Positions 1 through 13,518 of a stretch of 64,000 nt of DNA are shown in pieces; within the stretch, counting starts at the first letter, position 1; the number at the start of each line of letters is the position of its first letter. The DNA lies in the NCBI RefSeq assembly GCF_000003815.2, contig NC_049994.1, positions 14,145,190 through 14,209,189 on the forward strand, in the 5' to 3' direction. The position numbers were made by a program, and so were the translations under genes. Below the pieces are notes generated by a model. It was not told where the DNA came from. It saw only the letters and a list, made by a program, of their open reading frames with translations, and made no database searches. This stretch comes from Branchiostoma floridae (Eukaryota; Chordata; Leptocardii; Amphioxiformes; Branchiostomatidae).

Positions 1-153
1 CCCCTGAATATCTAAAGTGTGCACTTTACTGTAGCTATATTAGTGGACATTCTTCGATTCAGTTTTTTTAAGTGGCATTCTTCAGGTACCTAGCAGTACT
101 AAGAGAGTTGCACTATTTCTATCCTATCTTGAAGACAAATGACGACCTCTCAC

Positions 154-492
154 CTCTAGATTTGTCGATCATCTGGGCGAGCACCACGAATGCCAGGTCC
201 ACGTTCACATTCTCGTGCGCAGATGTTTCCACGAGAGGGATTCCGACTCTCCGGTTCGACGCAAAGTCCCGCGCCTCTCTCAAATACTGGTCGACCGCGT
301 CGTCACACTTTGTAGCCACCAGGAGGGCTGGCTTCTTGGTTTTTGCTAGAGTTGTGAAGCAGTTCTGTAAGAATCGCATCTGGTCTTCCTGCGGCCGGTT
401 CTGAACCAGACTAACGTCGCAGACCAGGATGAAACCGTCGATGTTCAGCTTGCCTTCGGGCATCGTCTTCTGTTCAAAGTCTTGCTCAATAC
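154..492 (-). CDS. ARHGAP35/ARHGAP5: p190RhoGAP coding exon 2
   Basis: The acceptor CCCCCAG lies just before 492 and the donor AGAG|GTGAGA follows 154, giving 339 bp. The translation continues the GTPase domain ([20 protein letters not shown], then [24 protein letters not shown]) and stops where the vertebrate proteins continue with their first linker. The next exon is outside the window. Confidence 0.92.
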
Positions 493-2397
493 CTGGGGGA
501 ACATGGGAAAATATGTAATTATACTTTTATACTTATAGAGCATGGAAACAGGTCTTTGATTATGAATCAGGACATAAAATATAATTCTTCACACCCTTGC
601 ACAAGTGAAGGTCGAAGTTAAAATTTCCTACAGAAGAAATATTATGAATATAAATTATTTTCTTCCACTTTAACTTCAGTAAGTCATCAGAAATATTACT
701 CTGAACTGTACATTATTTGGTATACAGCGCTTCTTTTGAATTTCCCTCAACAATTCATTCAAAGAAAAGTGTGAATCACAGAAATATCTGGCTTTCTTGA
801 GTTTATGATTAGAAAGACTAGAAAATATACAATTCACAATTTTTGCCTCAGAATAAGTCAGATACAAGCATTTTTGGAATACGTAAAAGCTCTGCCTACT
901 GTTAATAATGTAACTGTCAATCAAATCTTTATGGGCCATTGTCTTCACAAAAGTGATACACTATCAGAAAAAATCATATTTAAAATACCATTCATAAGTG
1001 ATCGTAAAAGAAGGGCAGGAACTGAGGACTTGAAAAGGCCATGGTCACTGAACTATACGTTTGACATTTTGCTGATAATTCTTGTAATCAAAACTGGATA
1101 CAAACGCTCCACAGTGACTGCCACTTGACAGGACCTATAAGTTGAAGGTTACCGAAACTTAACCTAGGAACTTTAGAATTACCCTCAGTTCAATTTGACT
1201 GATAGTAGTGTCATTATTGAGAAATATATCATTATTTTCTTCTTAATTTCATGTGGGGCAAAAGAAGGTTTTAAGTGTGTTTTAGGGTCTGGAATGATTC
1301 TGTCGTACAGTAGGGATACAATGGTCATGTGGTGATCTCACGGTCACCATGCAAAATGTTAAAAGAAAACCACCGCCTACTATTCTTAATTCAAAGTTGA
1401 ACCAGACCTACCCACATACAAAATATCATCACAATCCATCTAGAGTTTCTTACGTATTGTTGACCACAAGTATGCTGAACACAGACACCGACAGACACAC
1501 AGAACATATTGAACAATACAGTAGATGCCAGTTAATTGCACAACGGATAACTGCACACTTCTGTTAAATGCACGGAATCCCAAAATCCCAAACCAGTGCG
1601 GTCCAGCTGGATAACTTCGGATTATTGCACCATCGGATAATTGCACAAAATAAACTGGCAAATGGGTCGTGCAATTAAACGGCTTCTACTGTACTGCCAT
1701 TTTCACAGAAGTTATGAAGAGGAAATGTTTGACAACCCACCTAACTGATCCTTACAAATGTACATGAGTTTCTCTGCAGACACCACCTTGGCCACCGCGG
1801 CTCGCTTGATGTAGGGCATGAACGTGGACGTCCTTAAAGTCTGGAATGACGTGTCGTCTATAAACTCTGTCTGTTCCACCACGTGGAACGTGAAGTCCTG
1901 TCCCTCATCCCAAGTCTTTGTGACCTCCCCCCAGTAGAGGAAATGGTCGTTGTTCACGACGCGACCGCCAAAGTCGCTCTGACTCAGGACCGAGATATGT
2001 TCGTGGAAGTAGTTGTCCGCCAGGGGGCGAACGAACCGGTTGCATAAACACGATTTTCCCACGCCTTGCGCTCCCTTGTCCCTCTCCGTTCCGGAAAGTC
2101 CGACAACGCTGATGTTGAATGTCCGCATCTCTTTCGTTTTTGCCATGTTGAATCTTCTTCTTAGAGTTCGTTGTTATTCCTATAGCAGCAGATACGACTT
2201 AATACTGATGTTCACACAAATCTCTTCTCTGGTTGGTGGATGACTTGGGCAGCTAGGATTCTATTGGCTACTTGTAGTGATGTGCAGGAAAGATGTCACA
2301 TGATGTGGAGGTGGATATCTTGCTGTAGACCAGTGGCATCAGGTTTACTGATGGTCAGAAGGTTGGACTTCCATACTAGGACAGTTGCAGTGGTTTC
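154..2397 (-). CDS. ARHGAP35/ARHGAP5: p190RhoGAP gene, 5' part (N-terminal GTPase domain), runs off left edge
   Basis: This gene encodes a p190-type Rho GTPase-activating protein, a cytoplasmic regulator that switches off RhoA downstream of integrins and tyrosine kinases. Two coding exons are visible, 2146-1741 and 492-154 on the minus strand, and they join in frame (one base of a Gly codon before the intron, two after). Together they give about 249 residues covering the N-terminal pseudoGTPase-like domain: P-loop GAQGVGKS at residues 25-32, the family signature [16 protein letters not shown] at about 59-74, a TKCD guanine-specificity motif near 196 and ETSA near 224. FF domains and the C-terminal RhoGAP domain must lie left of the window. 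A strong acceptor at 2400-2398, upstream of the ATG, shows that the 5' UTR is spliced. Invertebrates usually have one p190 gene, so ARHGAP35 and ARHGAP5 cannot be separated here. Confidence 0.93.
493..1740 (-). other. p190RhoGAP intron
   Basis: This intron has GT at 1740-1739 and AG at 494-493. Apart from the pogo-like MITE at 1519-1691 I see no coding or RNA feature; the open frames here are short and unlike any family I know. Confidence 0.85.
1519..1691. mobile_element. pogo/Tigger-like MITE, 173 bp
   Basis: The ends are inverted repeats: CAGTAGATGCC then TTAATTGCAC on the left, and the complement of CAGTAGAAGCCGTTTAATTG on the right. TA dinucleotides flank both sides (1517-1518 and 1692-1693), as expected for Tc1/mariner/pogo target duplication. 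Further GATAACTGCAC and GATAATTGCAC motifs repeat inside. There is no transposase, so it is non-autonomous. The superfamily call is inference from the CAG terminus and the TA duplication. Confidence 0.7.
1741..2146 (-). CDS. ARHGAP35/ARHGAP5: p190RhoGAP coding exon 1
   Basis: This exon has the start codon at 2146 (context caacATGG) and ends at 1741 with donor TTAG|GTGGGT. It encodes 135 codons plus one base, including the P-loop and the [10 protein letters not shown] segment typical of p190 proteins. Its 5' UTR extends to an acceptor (polypyrimidine tract, then TTTCAG) with first exonic base at 2397. Confidence 0.92.
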
Positions 2398-4503
2398 CTG
2401 AAAGTATAACAGAAACACCTTTAATGAACAAAATACATGTACATTGACATTGAATAACAAGCACCTCTAAAATAGCAACAATTGAATGTCGATATTTTAT
2501 AGATTGTGTAAGCCACAGACAGATATAACAAACAGTGTAAGAATCAATAGAATACTAAATCCTAAACGCTAAATGAAGCATATCTGAAATCATTATCTGA
2601 AAGCATATTAGAAATTCTGTAGAAAAATATTTGTACGACTGTCATCTTGTGCAAATAGTGTCATATCTACAAATATACATATCAGAAATATGTACATACA
2701 AATATTCATATATCAATCCAAACATTTCCTATTCGAAAACACTAACCATAAACAATTAATATTAAAAAACAAGTGTTGTTGTCCCAAAATATATTCATAA
2801 TAATAGATCCCATAGCCATAGGACTAGTCCTTCTTAAGTTATACATGTACAGCTGAATACATACATCAACCTCAGGTCTACTTTTTGGGACTTACGTACT
2901 GGTCACAAGACTAGAAGCATTAGACAAAGACCTGTAACATAAGACTTCACTTTCTCCCTCCAAGAAAATTCCACAAAAGAAACAGAGCAGAGTAACCTGA
3001 CCTGATAGTTCCAACTGACGCTCGTACAAAATCCCCGTTTAAATTCCATCAAGAACGCAACCAGCAACAATGCGGCTCTCTGTTTGAATTTAAAACGTGA
3101 ACCTAATCTAACCTAGAAAGGTAACGCCTGCAAACAAACCCTGCCCTCGGACAGACTTCAAGAGGTTCAAAGTTCAAAGTTACAAATTCCAAAGCAAAAG
3201 CCGGCTACACGATTGTGTGTGCTTGCTACCAGTAGTTACACAAGTCCAACATGTGACAATCTTCTCTAGTAGATCACATTTTAACAGTTGGAGGGAGATG
3301 TGTGCTGAAAAGCTTTGCGTCACAATGTAAATATGCCAGACAAACCACGCCAACACCGCTTTGTTGCATGACATCATGGTATTGTTTCAGGGTCAAAGCG
3401 TTTCAGTACGGGGGATGACTCAAGCACAAAACAGGTTTATCATTAACAGAATGATCTTATTTAAGACATTTGTTACTGCATTAGACTGTTAGAGGCTGAA
3501 AAATCAGGAAATACTGTTCTCTCAAAACTTACAAAAGTTACAACTTATATAGATATGTTCTTATTCATGAACAGTACAAGGCAAAATCTACTGTCAGTGA
3601 GTCTGAAAAATACAGGCAGAAATATTAGTAAACTAACATAAGGCTATAAACATATTGATTGTTACTAAATATATAGAACCGGTATAAACATCCGCCTCTA
3701 TGTAATTTTCCCAAAAGCAATACAACAGACTGTTATTATAGGAACTGGAATTTAATAGCTACCAGGAGACATGTAGAAAATGCCAGGTTTTCACCAGGTG
3801 ATCCAGACGTACTGTATTTTCTCACCACCATACCTGGCCCCGCAACAATGCCACCTTGTCTAACATGCCAATTACAATTGGGCACAACTAAGTTAATCAT
3901 TTGTTTGAAGGAGGTACAATGGGAAAGGGGACCTGTATTCTTAAACATGACACCTACACCTGTACATAAGCATTATAACCAGCTGAGTGTAACCATTATG
4001 TCAAATTCATAGCACCAAAAGCTGCTGAATAGGTTGGAGACAAATTTTGAATTTAAAACCACTAACAACAGAACATGGCAGCTAACTTTAAATAGTCATA
4101 CAAATTTACATTACGATAATCATAATTCACAAGTTGGTCAAGATCAGATGACTGGTAAAATCTGGTCTATGTTGATAGGAATCACCAAAAAGTGGTCATA
4201 TTAGAAGACTGGTAGGTATAAGTTTGAATTTGACAGTACCATACAAAGAAATGCTCTACTCAATTCCAGGAGCCATGAAAATGGGGACAACCAGTAGTTA
4301 AGCATTAGCGTAAAGGCTGCAGAGCATTAAGCTATTACTCATGGGGTAACTATGCAAACAGATAGGAGACCAACAAGACAACCACTTTCCTCTGTAGGAA
4401 TCTCGCTTCACCTGACATGACTGGAAAGTGGTTCCGATTTCCCAGGATTAGGAAAGAAGCAACTTAGAAAAACCTGCCCAAAGCAGTGAAAAACATAAAA
4501 TAC

Positions 4504-4600
4504 GCCAAATAGCAATTACTCTCAGAGAGCAACTGGATATGATTTTAGAAAATTTTCATATCCAGTTGTTTGAGTATTACAATTTGGCATATCTTATTGC
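4504..4600. mobile_element. Foldback element, CAACTGGATATGA family, copy 1
   Basis: The arms GCAACTGGATATGA and TCATATCCAGTTG face each other across about 15 bp, and the pairing extends outwards through GCCAAAT...ATTTGGC. The outer sequence (AATAAGATATGCCAAA on the complementary strand) recurs in the copy at about 39060, so this is a dispersed family rather than a chance palindrome. No coding capacity. Confidence 0.65.
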
Positions 4601-5504
4601 CTGGATGTCTAACCTTCACGGGTGCAGTGAAAAATAATAAATACGTAGTGTTTGATTATGGACCAAAACACTTACTTTTGGCTGAAAGCCACAAATAAAG
4701 CTAAAATTTAACTTCTTCCTGCTGCCTGACCCTAACCTTAAGAACGTGGGTGTTAAGAAATCATTTATGCTGGTTACTATACACTTGTACATACAAAAAA
4801 TTGCACATAAGACTAACAACAAAGTAGAAAGAATAGAAACATCAAATTTGGCAAATACTGTAGCACATGCACTTGGCACTGACCATATGAGGTCCACCAT
4901 ATTCTAGTTAATTTACACTCCACAATATTAATGTCAGTGGCAACAAATGGTTATAGATATTTTTCATAAGACCCATAATAGTATATCTGTACTATAACCG
5001 TTCCTCAAGCACTTACAGATGTCAGCCTACCAATTTTTGGAAAGGTCAGGAAGTAAATTTCAACACAAATGTCTCATCGTTTACGAAATAAACCATTCAA
5101 TGGATTATATTACTAATTAAAGTCGTTCAATAGTGCTTGTGTTATAGCAAATAAAACCTAGCAGGGGAAAAATTAAAAACTATGAAGAATTTACGTCATG
5201 AATACAATACATGACCCCAAATCAATCATTCAGTGAAATACACCACAGTCACGTAATGTAATAGTCTTATAGGAAATGAAACCAAGCAAGGACTATCAAA
5301 AACCAGAAAGCATTTACATCATGAATGCAATACATATGCCAGGAAATTGAATAATATGACCCATATAACAATCATGTAGTAACTATCATTTGTAGTCTTC
5401 AGTGAGCTTCAAACATAACAGACTTCTTCCAAAGACATTATTTGCTTCAAGATATTGTAAGAAGCCCACTTTAAAATTCAACACTTCTTAACATGTATTG
5501 TTTC

Positions 5505-5870
5505 TATTCTAGTCTTCAATGAGCTTCACACACAGATGAAGCAATTCTCAATGTATCATAAATGCCCACCTTTATAAGGAACACAACCTCTTGTTGTTCT
5601 TTCTCCGAATGTTACAGCACACTCAAGAACATATTCTAAGGACACAACATCCAGCTGTATTTTGACCAGTGAAACAATGAACCTTAAATCTTACATTATT
5701 CTATAGTCTTTGATGAGCATCTCTATGTATAAAAAAAAGGCCCACCTTTATAAGGAACACAAAGTCTTGGTCAATGTTACAGCATACTCAACTCAAGGAC
5801 ATGTTTTAAGGACACACCATCCAGCTGTATTTTGACCTATGTAACCAGGAACCTTGTCCTGACCTCCGGT
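5505..5870. repeat. Tandem duplication, ~175-195 bp unit
   Basis: Two diverged copies lie head to tail. Shared landmarks are AGTCTTCAATGAGCTT / AGTCTTTGATGAGCAT, GCCCACCTTTATAAGGAACA and CATCCAGCTGTATTTTGACC. The offset is 176-194 bp depending on the landmark. A weaker partial third copy appears near 5395-5425. Confidence 0.75.
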
Positions 5871-7744
5871 GCCATCCCACACAAATGTGTGCCAGTCAAA
5901 ATACAACCTTTTATCCTGAGACTGTGGGGCCCACCCACTCTACGCATCACTTCCTGTGCAACACCATATTTGGACGGGCGTCATTTTTCACCGTTCTGGC
6001 AACAGGTGTGACTGTTTTGTGTTACCACACGAAGGACCAAAACCTTTAATAATATAATATTTATTGAAATTCAAGTGTTTAGTACGTTCATTAAAAACAG
6101 AAAGTGCTATATAAATCTGCACAGAAAAGTGTTACCAGGTAAGAGTTTTCCAGTACCAAAAATATACTTTAGAAAGCCATGACCTGAAAATCAATTGACA
6201 TCAAACACAGGTACTACAGTACTTTGCTTATAAAACATACAAAATGCTTGATTTTTGTAGTTATTGAATTCTGTTAACTTAAATCACCAGTAGTACATCT
6301 TTTTCATCATAGATTTTTGGTTTCTTACAGTTGTACCTAAATATATATGTGACCTAACCTAAGTATGACCTCATTTATAGCGTCTTTGAGTCAGTGCCTG
6401 TACCTGTTGGCGTTGGGACAACTAAACATGGGACAATTTGCTTAGCCTAAACAAATGTACTAAACACTCATGACATCAAACAATAGTGAAACTTCATCTA
6501 CATCTGAATTTTAAGTTATGATGATGTAAGAATAATCACATAAGCTCCTAAGAAATTAGAATGTTTGGGTACACTACAAAACATAGTAACACCATTTCTA
6601 CATCTCTATCCACTGGTTATAACTTTACAAATCCTCAAAAGATTCCTCACGTCACAAAACAGTCCTCCAGTGTCAATTTTCTTCATGACAAAAAATTACG
6701 ACCAAGCCAAAATCACCCTGAACATGATACTGATCTGTTGCTATGGGTAATTAATTTGACGTCTTTGTCCATAGCACACACTGATGGTAATTGAAACGTT
6801 CTGGATAAGCCAGTTTTCTCCGCCCACATCCAATTAAGGCTCTGAGCCCCTTTCTAATCTACTGATAATTACCAGGACAGGGATTGACTCACCTTGAAAG
6901 CGTAAGAGCTCAAACTGGATGAAAAAAGCTTACTTCCAGTTCAATGTATACACGACCGTGAGTCCAGAAAACTGGAATGTTATGCTAGCGTGCGATCTGA
7001 AACATGAAGTCAGGGAGTTTCCCCACGTCACTTCCTGTAGGTCACCCTGATCTACTTGTAAACAAACCCAAACTGGAATCAGCCAGAGCTTTCATGAAGC
7101 AATTCCCTATGTTCTGATAGTGTTAGTAATGTAGCGTTTCATATATTTGTATAATATAGTCAAAGAGAAACAAGCAAATTGAGGCAACACTCCCTACTTC
7201 TTGGTAGGACTTCTCTGCAGAAGATGACAGTCATCTGTCTGTCATTACTGGGGCAAACATAACTACCATGTCTTGATCATGAGTAGATGGGCTTTCCCGT
7301 CGTCACTTCCCTTTTCACACAGACAGTGCATACATGAAATATTTGAACTACTACTAGTAGTACTACTGCTTGCCTGTCCCCTACTCTTTCAGTACAACAT
7401 CTATACTTATTACAGTAGTAATACTGTTGTATCCATTGCACTAGCATCTCTTTGACTACAATGTACCTAACATAACTCTAAATATCAACTGCTTTCAGAT
7501 AAATAATAGATGCATAGGCTATAACTAGTAATATAAGTCAATGACATGATGCATGTTTGTGTTCCAAGATATGAGTCTTCGTCTTGGATTCTAAGAAATA
7601 ATTTGAAAATTGAAGCATTGGAAACTTATATGACTAAATACTAATATCATAGCTTCGTCAGCTTACTTCCTTGTTCAAATTTACAGCTTGTAAACATTTG
7701 CTAAAACAAAATCTATCCAAATGAGAACACATTACATCTATTAT

Positions 7745-8030
7745 GCAAATGGTGAAAGCTTTGTTCCTTGTTTTACATGATCATAGACTGCAGATTGAAA
7801 AATTTGTTTCTCTTTGTGTGTAAATACTTATCTTTCACATGATACATAGCCTTGGGAAAATGACAGCTCAGAGACGGTAATCGACCAGTTTCGACTTTAT
7901 TCATCTTTCTCAAAATGCAATCTAGCAAATTACATGGAAAAAGCTTGTTTGCTTGTTTTACAATGTTCAAAGACCGTAGATTAAAAATGTTTCTTTTTGT
8001 GTGTAAATACTTATCTTCCACATGACTCAA
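7745..8030. repeat. Tandem duplication, ~187 bp unit
   Basis: The segments starting at about 7746 and 7934 share AAAGCTT, CTTGTTTTACA and GTGTGTAAATACTTATCTT at an offset of about 187 bp. The open frame crossing both copies on the minus strand merely repeats the peptide DKYLHTKRN because of the duplication and is not a gene. Confidence 0.75.
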
Positions 8031-8097
8031 CAATGTAATCTAGCAAATTACCGTCTCATGTCTGGTACTGATGTCTGGTAGGGGCTGCCGTCTCGTT

Positions 8098-8428
8098 AGC
8101 AAAATGAGAAATTTTTCCGAACTACTGTACCAGAAGCTAATTTGCAGACAGCACTACTACCAAGATATTCAGGCAGCATAAAGGAAATATTGTTCACATT
8201 TTGTTTGGAATCAGATACCCATTAGACTGGTCCAGGTACATCTCACAAATGTTGAGAATAATCAATCAGCAAAATGAGAAATTTTTTCGAACTACCGCAC
8301 CAGAAGATAATTTGCAGACAGCACAACCATCAACATATTCAGGGAGCATTAAGAAAATATTGTTTACATTTTGTTTGAAATCAGATACAATTTCAGTTAC
8401 ATCTCCCAAATATTGAGAATAATCAATG
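8098..8428. repeat. Tandem duplication, 170 bp unit
   Basis: AGCAAAATGAGAAATTTTT begins both units at an offset of 170 bp. They also share ACCAGAAG, TAATTTGCAGACAGCAC, CATTTTGTTTG and TTGAGAATAATCAAT. Scattered substitutions suggest an old duplication. Confidence 0.85.
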
Positions 8429-8906
8429 TGTTACATCAATGTTTCAAGCTAATTGCGTATATTTCTTTGTAGTTAGGTAGATTACAATGAGACATGACGT
8501 CATGGCTTGGCCTTGTGACAACCTTCTGTAACAGAAAAGTCTTTGTCAACATCTAAAGACAAGAGTAAACCTATCTCTATACTTCTCCGAAAATGACTAT
8601 TTCCTCTCCAACGTAACTTAATATTACATTGTTGACATCCCTATTGTACCCTTTTAACAGCCCATCAAGACAACTAAATGACACTTCAGCAACCTGGCTT
8701 TCAGCCACTATTATTAGAAATGTGTCCACACAATTAGGTTCAGCAGCACAAAAGCTTCTCTATTGAGTTTCCCAGCACAATTGATGAAACCTCTGCGCTA
8801 AAAGGGCTTCCTATATCTGGAAAGACAGCTTTTGTGCCGGACAGAAAACCAAGTTCGAGGTAATTATTCGGGGTGGGGCGGCAATTCTTCCTGTGGCCGG
8901 AGTAAC

Positions 8907-9110
8907 ACGAGGTAATTTTCACTTGTTTATTCCACCTGACTTAAGGTTTAGACGGCTAACGACTTTTCTTTGTTACTCTCCAACCTCTCATAAGAAGATA
9001 TTAACATGTAAACTTTGTACAGGCTGTTTTTGGAACAAGAGGTAATTTTCACTTGTTTATTCCACCTGACTTACGGTTTAGATGGCTAACGACTTTTCTT
9101 TGTTATTGTA
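8907..9110. repeat. Duplication, ~73 bp repeated at 130 bp offset
   Basis: GAGGTAATTTTCACTTG, TTTATTCCACCTGACTTA and CTAACGACTTTTCTTTGTTA occur at 8909 and again at 9039, with few differences. The spacer between the copies is unrelated. Confidence 0.85.
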
Positions 9111-9258
9111 CTAAGGCACGATCTAGACACGTTTTTTTCCTGATATCGGCGAGCCAACAACCTCTCGCCGACAGCTCTTTTTCAGCGTCTAGATGGAACT
9201 GCAATATCGCCATAAAGATATCGGGAAAATTTCACCCGAAAGGTCCGGACCATTCGTA

Positions 9259-9302
9259 CGATAGCTTAGCAGGGGTCCCCGATAGCTTAGCAGGGGTCCC
9301 TG
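9259..9302. repeat. Two-copy 21-bp tandem repeat
   Basis: CGATAGCTTAGCAGGGGTCCC occurs twice in direct succession, followed by a degenerate third start (TGACAGCTT). Confidence 0.85.
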
Positions 9303-9800
9303 ACAGCTTCCGCGCGCGTGTAGATGTGTCCCGACTTCGGGAAGGCTCAATAGCATACAACACGGGCTCATAAGGCTATATAGCTGTTTATGACTGCAAG
9401 CGCCATGGGTGTCCCGCGGCCAAAGTTCCAGATCCCTCCCGACACATCCACAGATATCGGTAAAAAAACTGTGTATAGATTGGGCCTAAAGCTACATAAA
9501 ATCTGTCATCAGAGGACTTAACAGAAAACATTTAAAAAAACAGAAAACATTTAAAATTCAACCCAGTCAGCAAAAGAGCTAATGATGCATTTGCAAGATG
9601 TCTATCAGGATAGGGATATGACATCATCTTTACTGCAAAAGTATATATACACGAGACACAATTAAAATCAACATAGTACAAGATGAATGAGTTAAAAAGA
9701 AGATGCCTGTGCTAACCTTTTATCAGTAAAATCTTAATGGGCAAAAAATTATACCCACTATCAATATATACTGTATTGCATTTATCTAATAAATATTTGC

Positions 9801-10138
9801 GAATGTTGCACTGTTGTTGGTATGTCAATTAACTGCATTCCAAGAACGGCCAGTACAAAGCTTACGAGTTAATATCTTTTCTAGAGGAGCTGGTTTTCCT
9901 ATCGGTACTTACAGTTCAATTTAATGATCATTTTTTGCCAACCATCTCAGGTCAAAACAAAAGCCTCCTGTATTTGTATATGTTGCACTGTTGATGTTAC
10001 TGTCAATTGACTGTATTTCAAGAACAGCTTATGAGTTAATATCTTCTCTTGAGAGGCTGGTTTTCCTGTCAGAACTTACAGTTGAATTTAATCAACATTT
10101 TTCTGGCGACCATCTCAGGGCAAAATGAAAGCCTCTAT
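9801..10138. repeat. Tandem duplication, ~177 bp unit
   Basis: TGTTGCACTGTTG starts both units (9804 and 9981). Shared internal blocks include GAGTTAATATCTT, GCTGGTTTTCCT, CTTACAGTT and CCATCTCAGG. The second unit is slightly shorter. Confidence 0.8.
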
Positions 10139-13028
10139 TCATAACAGTTCTCCCAGCAAAAGAATTTTGATTTGACTGATCTTTCTCCCCTTTGTAACAC
10201 CTGTTTCTCTGTTTGAACTACATGAAACCACCAAAGGGACTGCATAAGTGATAGGGAGTGTTCATTATGATGGGCATTTTCTTTCTTCAAGAAAGAGAAT
10301 TTATTTCTCTGAGGCTTTGTGGATATTAGCTGTCATTAGTTTGAATGACAAGTTATTCTCAAAAGAATAAAAAGACATTTCAGTACTTTGCAACATGACA
10401 TATCTTTTACAACAGAAGACACACCACTACCAGATGGTCCTAATTACGATTCAATATTCTGTAATTGAATTATCTCTGTCAACCACTTTTGAAGGATATA
10501 TGTCACTGAAATAGACATGATCTAATATCATCACAGAATGCAGTGAATGATGATGAAAGGAAGTACCAAACAGCTTCTAATATCTTTGAAGAAATACATT
10601 ATTTGATATCATTCACTCTGTTATTAATGATATAATTAAACATGAATATCCATCTATGTCTGTCTATGTATGAGTGGTTAGAAAATATTATTACAAAGTT
10701 GTTACAAAGACAAATTGGTTTTCTAGTTACTTTGCACAATAGAATGTTAACTGTCTGCACATTATTCTAATAGTAGACTGGTGTTTATTGTGCATTTTGT
10801 TTTCAGACTTCTCCATCTCATCATTATTTAAATGATTCTGCAAAGAATAAAGTAGTGTCAAATTCAAGGCATAAAATATAAATAGGATAATTTGACTCCA
10901 AGTAAGATATTTTGTAAGTACATCTCTCCAAAAACCCAAGAACAGAGAAGAATATCATTGTTGAGTGATACTGTCTGCCTTTGACATGAGTATCATAATA
11001 AAACGCGTGTCTATCTTGCATACAAAGTAGAATCTTACACCGGAAGTCATAAGTCATAAACGTGTCGCGTCTGCATCCAAATTTGCCATTCGGAAGATCA
11101 ACAATCAGCGATATGGCAGTAATACAGGGCTTGACTCGCTGGTGCAAAATCAGATTCCAATTTAGGACGGCTATAAAAACGTATTAATGTTATCTCATTC
11201 TGGGTGGGGTGCAGATTTAATGCAAGTATGGAGGACAGTGTTTTGCTCAAAATTCCACAGAATATATTGTCCCTTTCGTCAAGGAAAAGATAGAGACGGT
11301 TTCGTAATTATGCGTCTTTTCATCTGTAGTAATGATGAGGATGTTGCGCAGTGCTTGATGATGCCAAGCGACCGTGCATATGGCCAACGTTCTGTGATGT
11401 CACCTTGTAACGGATTACCTCATCACACTGGCTGGTCTGGAAATCAAAGGGCCACGTTTGGAATACATAATAACCGCTGAGTACTCTTTGAAAAAAAACC
11501 TGGCATTTGGAAGGTGCTGTGTCCTCGTGTAACAAGACTGAAGAGAGAACGTGACCTTCCTTCATGGACCAAGAATAAAAAGTAATTTCCGTCTCAACCT
11601 TCCACGGGCAAGATCTTTCGTAATTACGAAGGTTTTGCAAAGCCTACGGAAATTCAATCAGATGTGGATCGCATTTTCAGACAGTGCAAGCTCTAATCAT
11701 ATCTGAGCAACGTTTCTCCAACAGATCATCTGCATATTTGATTCGTAGGCATCACATTGTATACCATGATTTGTATAATTTTGATGACAATTGTATATTA
11801 CATATATTGGACATTCCAGTGACACAAAAAACATGGCACAATCTTGTCCTAGCCAGCTTTTCTCTCTAGTTTTTGTATTTTTCATGCTTGTAATTATAAA
11901 TGTATAAAATGTATGTACATATTGTGTCACACTAAAAAAAATAATACGGACTTCTTTCTCTGCTTAGCACTCAGCATTTATGAGAAAGAGTATAGGAGCT
12001 GAACACAAATCACATGTGTGGCCTAAGGGCTATAGAAATGGAGATGGGCAGCACCCCTACGGGTCTGTGACAGACACCCAGGTGACTTGAACTTTTAGCT
12101 TAAACTGGAAAGCAGTATGAATAAGATGGGGGCATCCTAACTCAATGAAACAGAAACACAAAATAAGACAAACTTTATCCTAATCTTGTAGATCTATGTT
12201 ACACACAAAATTCATTTATATGTATATATATTATATACATACATGTACCTTCCAAGAACTACCATGGAAATCATCACAATGACTCTCTAAGGACATGACC
12301 TGAGAATTAGAAAGCCAGGAAAACGGTCACAGGTCAAACTTTAAGCATCCCACGTCAGCTCTTAAACTTGCCTATTAAACTCTTTGTGGTTGACAGAAAT
12401 GCTATCTCAGTCATTTTTTGCATCAGCAAAAAAAGATCACATATGGAAAACAACTCAAGTTTGGACTCTAGGCAGGCTTTATTAAAACTAACTTTCAATC
12501 TGTCAAATCAGCTTTGTTTTAACAAACGAAAATAAAACATTTGAACTAGCTTGTTATTCAAGTTAATAAAGTTTCAAATGCCATAGCACTCATTCGAAAC
12601 AGACACGGAGACAGAAGATGTCGAAAATAACAAATAAATATGACCTTTGACCCATTCTGTTTATACTTTAAGTACACAGAAAGTTCGTTCTGGTAGCAAA
12701 CACTTCAAGTTCAACATTCAACACAACCAGATGTAAAAAAAAAATGCTCAGAAATTTAAGAAGAGGAATTTTGCATGTAAGCGTATTAAATCAAATTGAG
12801 TTTTCATTGGCATCATGTAAATGTATAATTTTACAAAGTGGAGGAAGTATCTTTCCTGGGAAAGTGTCCAACTCCAAGTGGTAAGCTGGTGATCAGGATA
12901 TAGCAAGCTCAAGTTCCTTGTCCATTTAATGTATAAAGGAATTCCAACTTGGCAATGAAGGGGGGTGAGTGGGTGGGGGGCACTGGCCTTGTCACCATGC
13001 CAGCTGTTCGATTTGGGCCCTGCTAAAT

Positions 13029-13410
13029 TATTGCACGTTTCTCGGATAATATCTAAAACATACAGAATAGAATACCACAACAGAGTTCCTAATACCTCTT
13101 CAGTATGTTATTACTTTTTTACCTTATTCATTATTGGCATACATGTAAATGTTGTTTGAATGTGCCACCTGTGTTCAACTTCAAGTTCGTCCACATGGAA
13201 GACTTTGACCTTATTTGGAAGACTACTGCATGTTTCTCGGATAAGACTACCTACAGAACACAGAATAGGGGGTACCACAACAGAATTTCTATTACATCTA
13301 CAGTAGCAACTTATTACTTTTTCCCTTATTCATTATTGGCATCTGTTCTAATAAAAGATTGGGAATACTTTCTTCTGTCTGTTAAAGTTCGCCCACATGG
13401 AAATGCTAAC
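13029..13410. repeat. Tandem duplication, ~195 bp unit
   Basis: GCAYGTTTCTCGGATAA begins units at 13033 and 13228. Both contain ACCACAACAGA, TTATTACTTTTT, CTTATTCATTATTGGCAT and a final AAGTTCGYCCACATGGAA block. Confidence 0.8.
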
Positions 13411-13518
13411 GACTTTGCTGATTGATGGTTTATAGGGAGTGTCTCTTACTCCGCCCACACAAACAATAACAAACTGGTCCTGCATCAGATGTCAGGACTT
13501 TTCCTGCTACAGCCTAGG

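Noticed and set aside
7773..8033. 86-codon minus-strand frame with repeated peptide
   Set aside because: The repeat in the translation is just the 187-bp DNA duplication.
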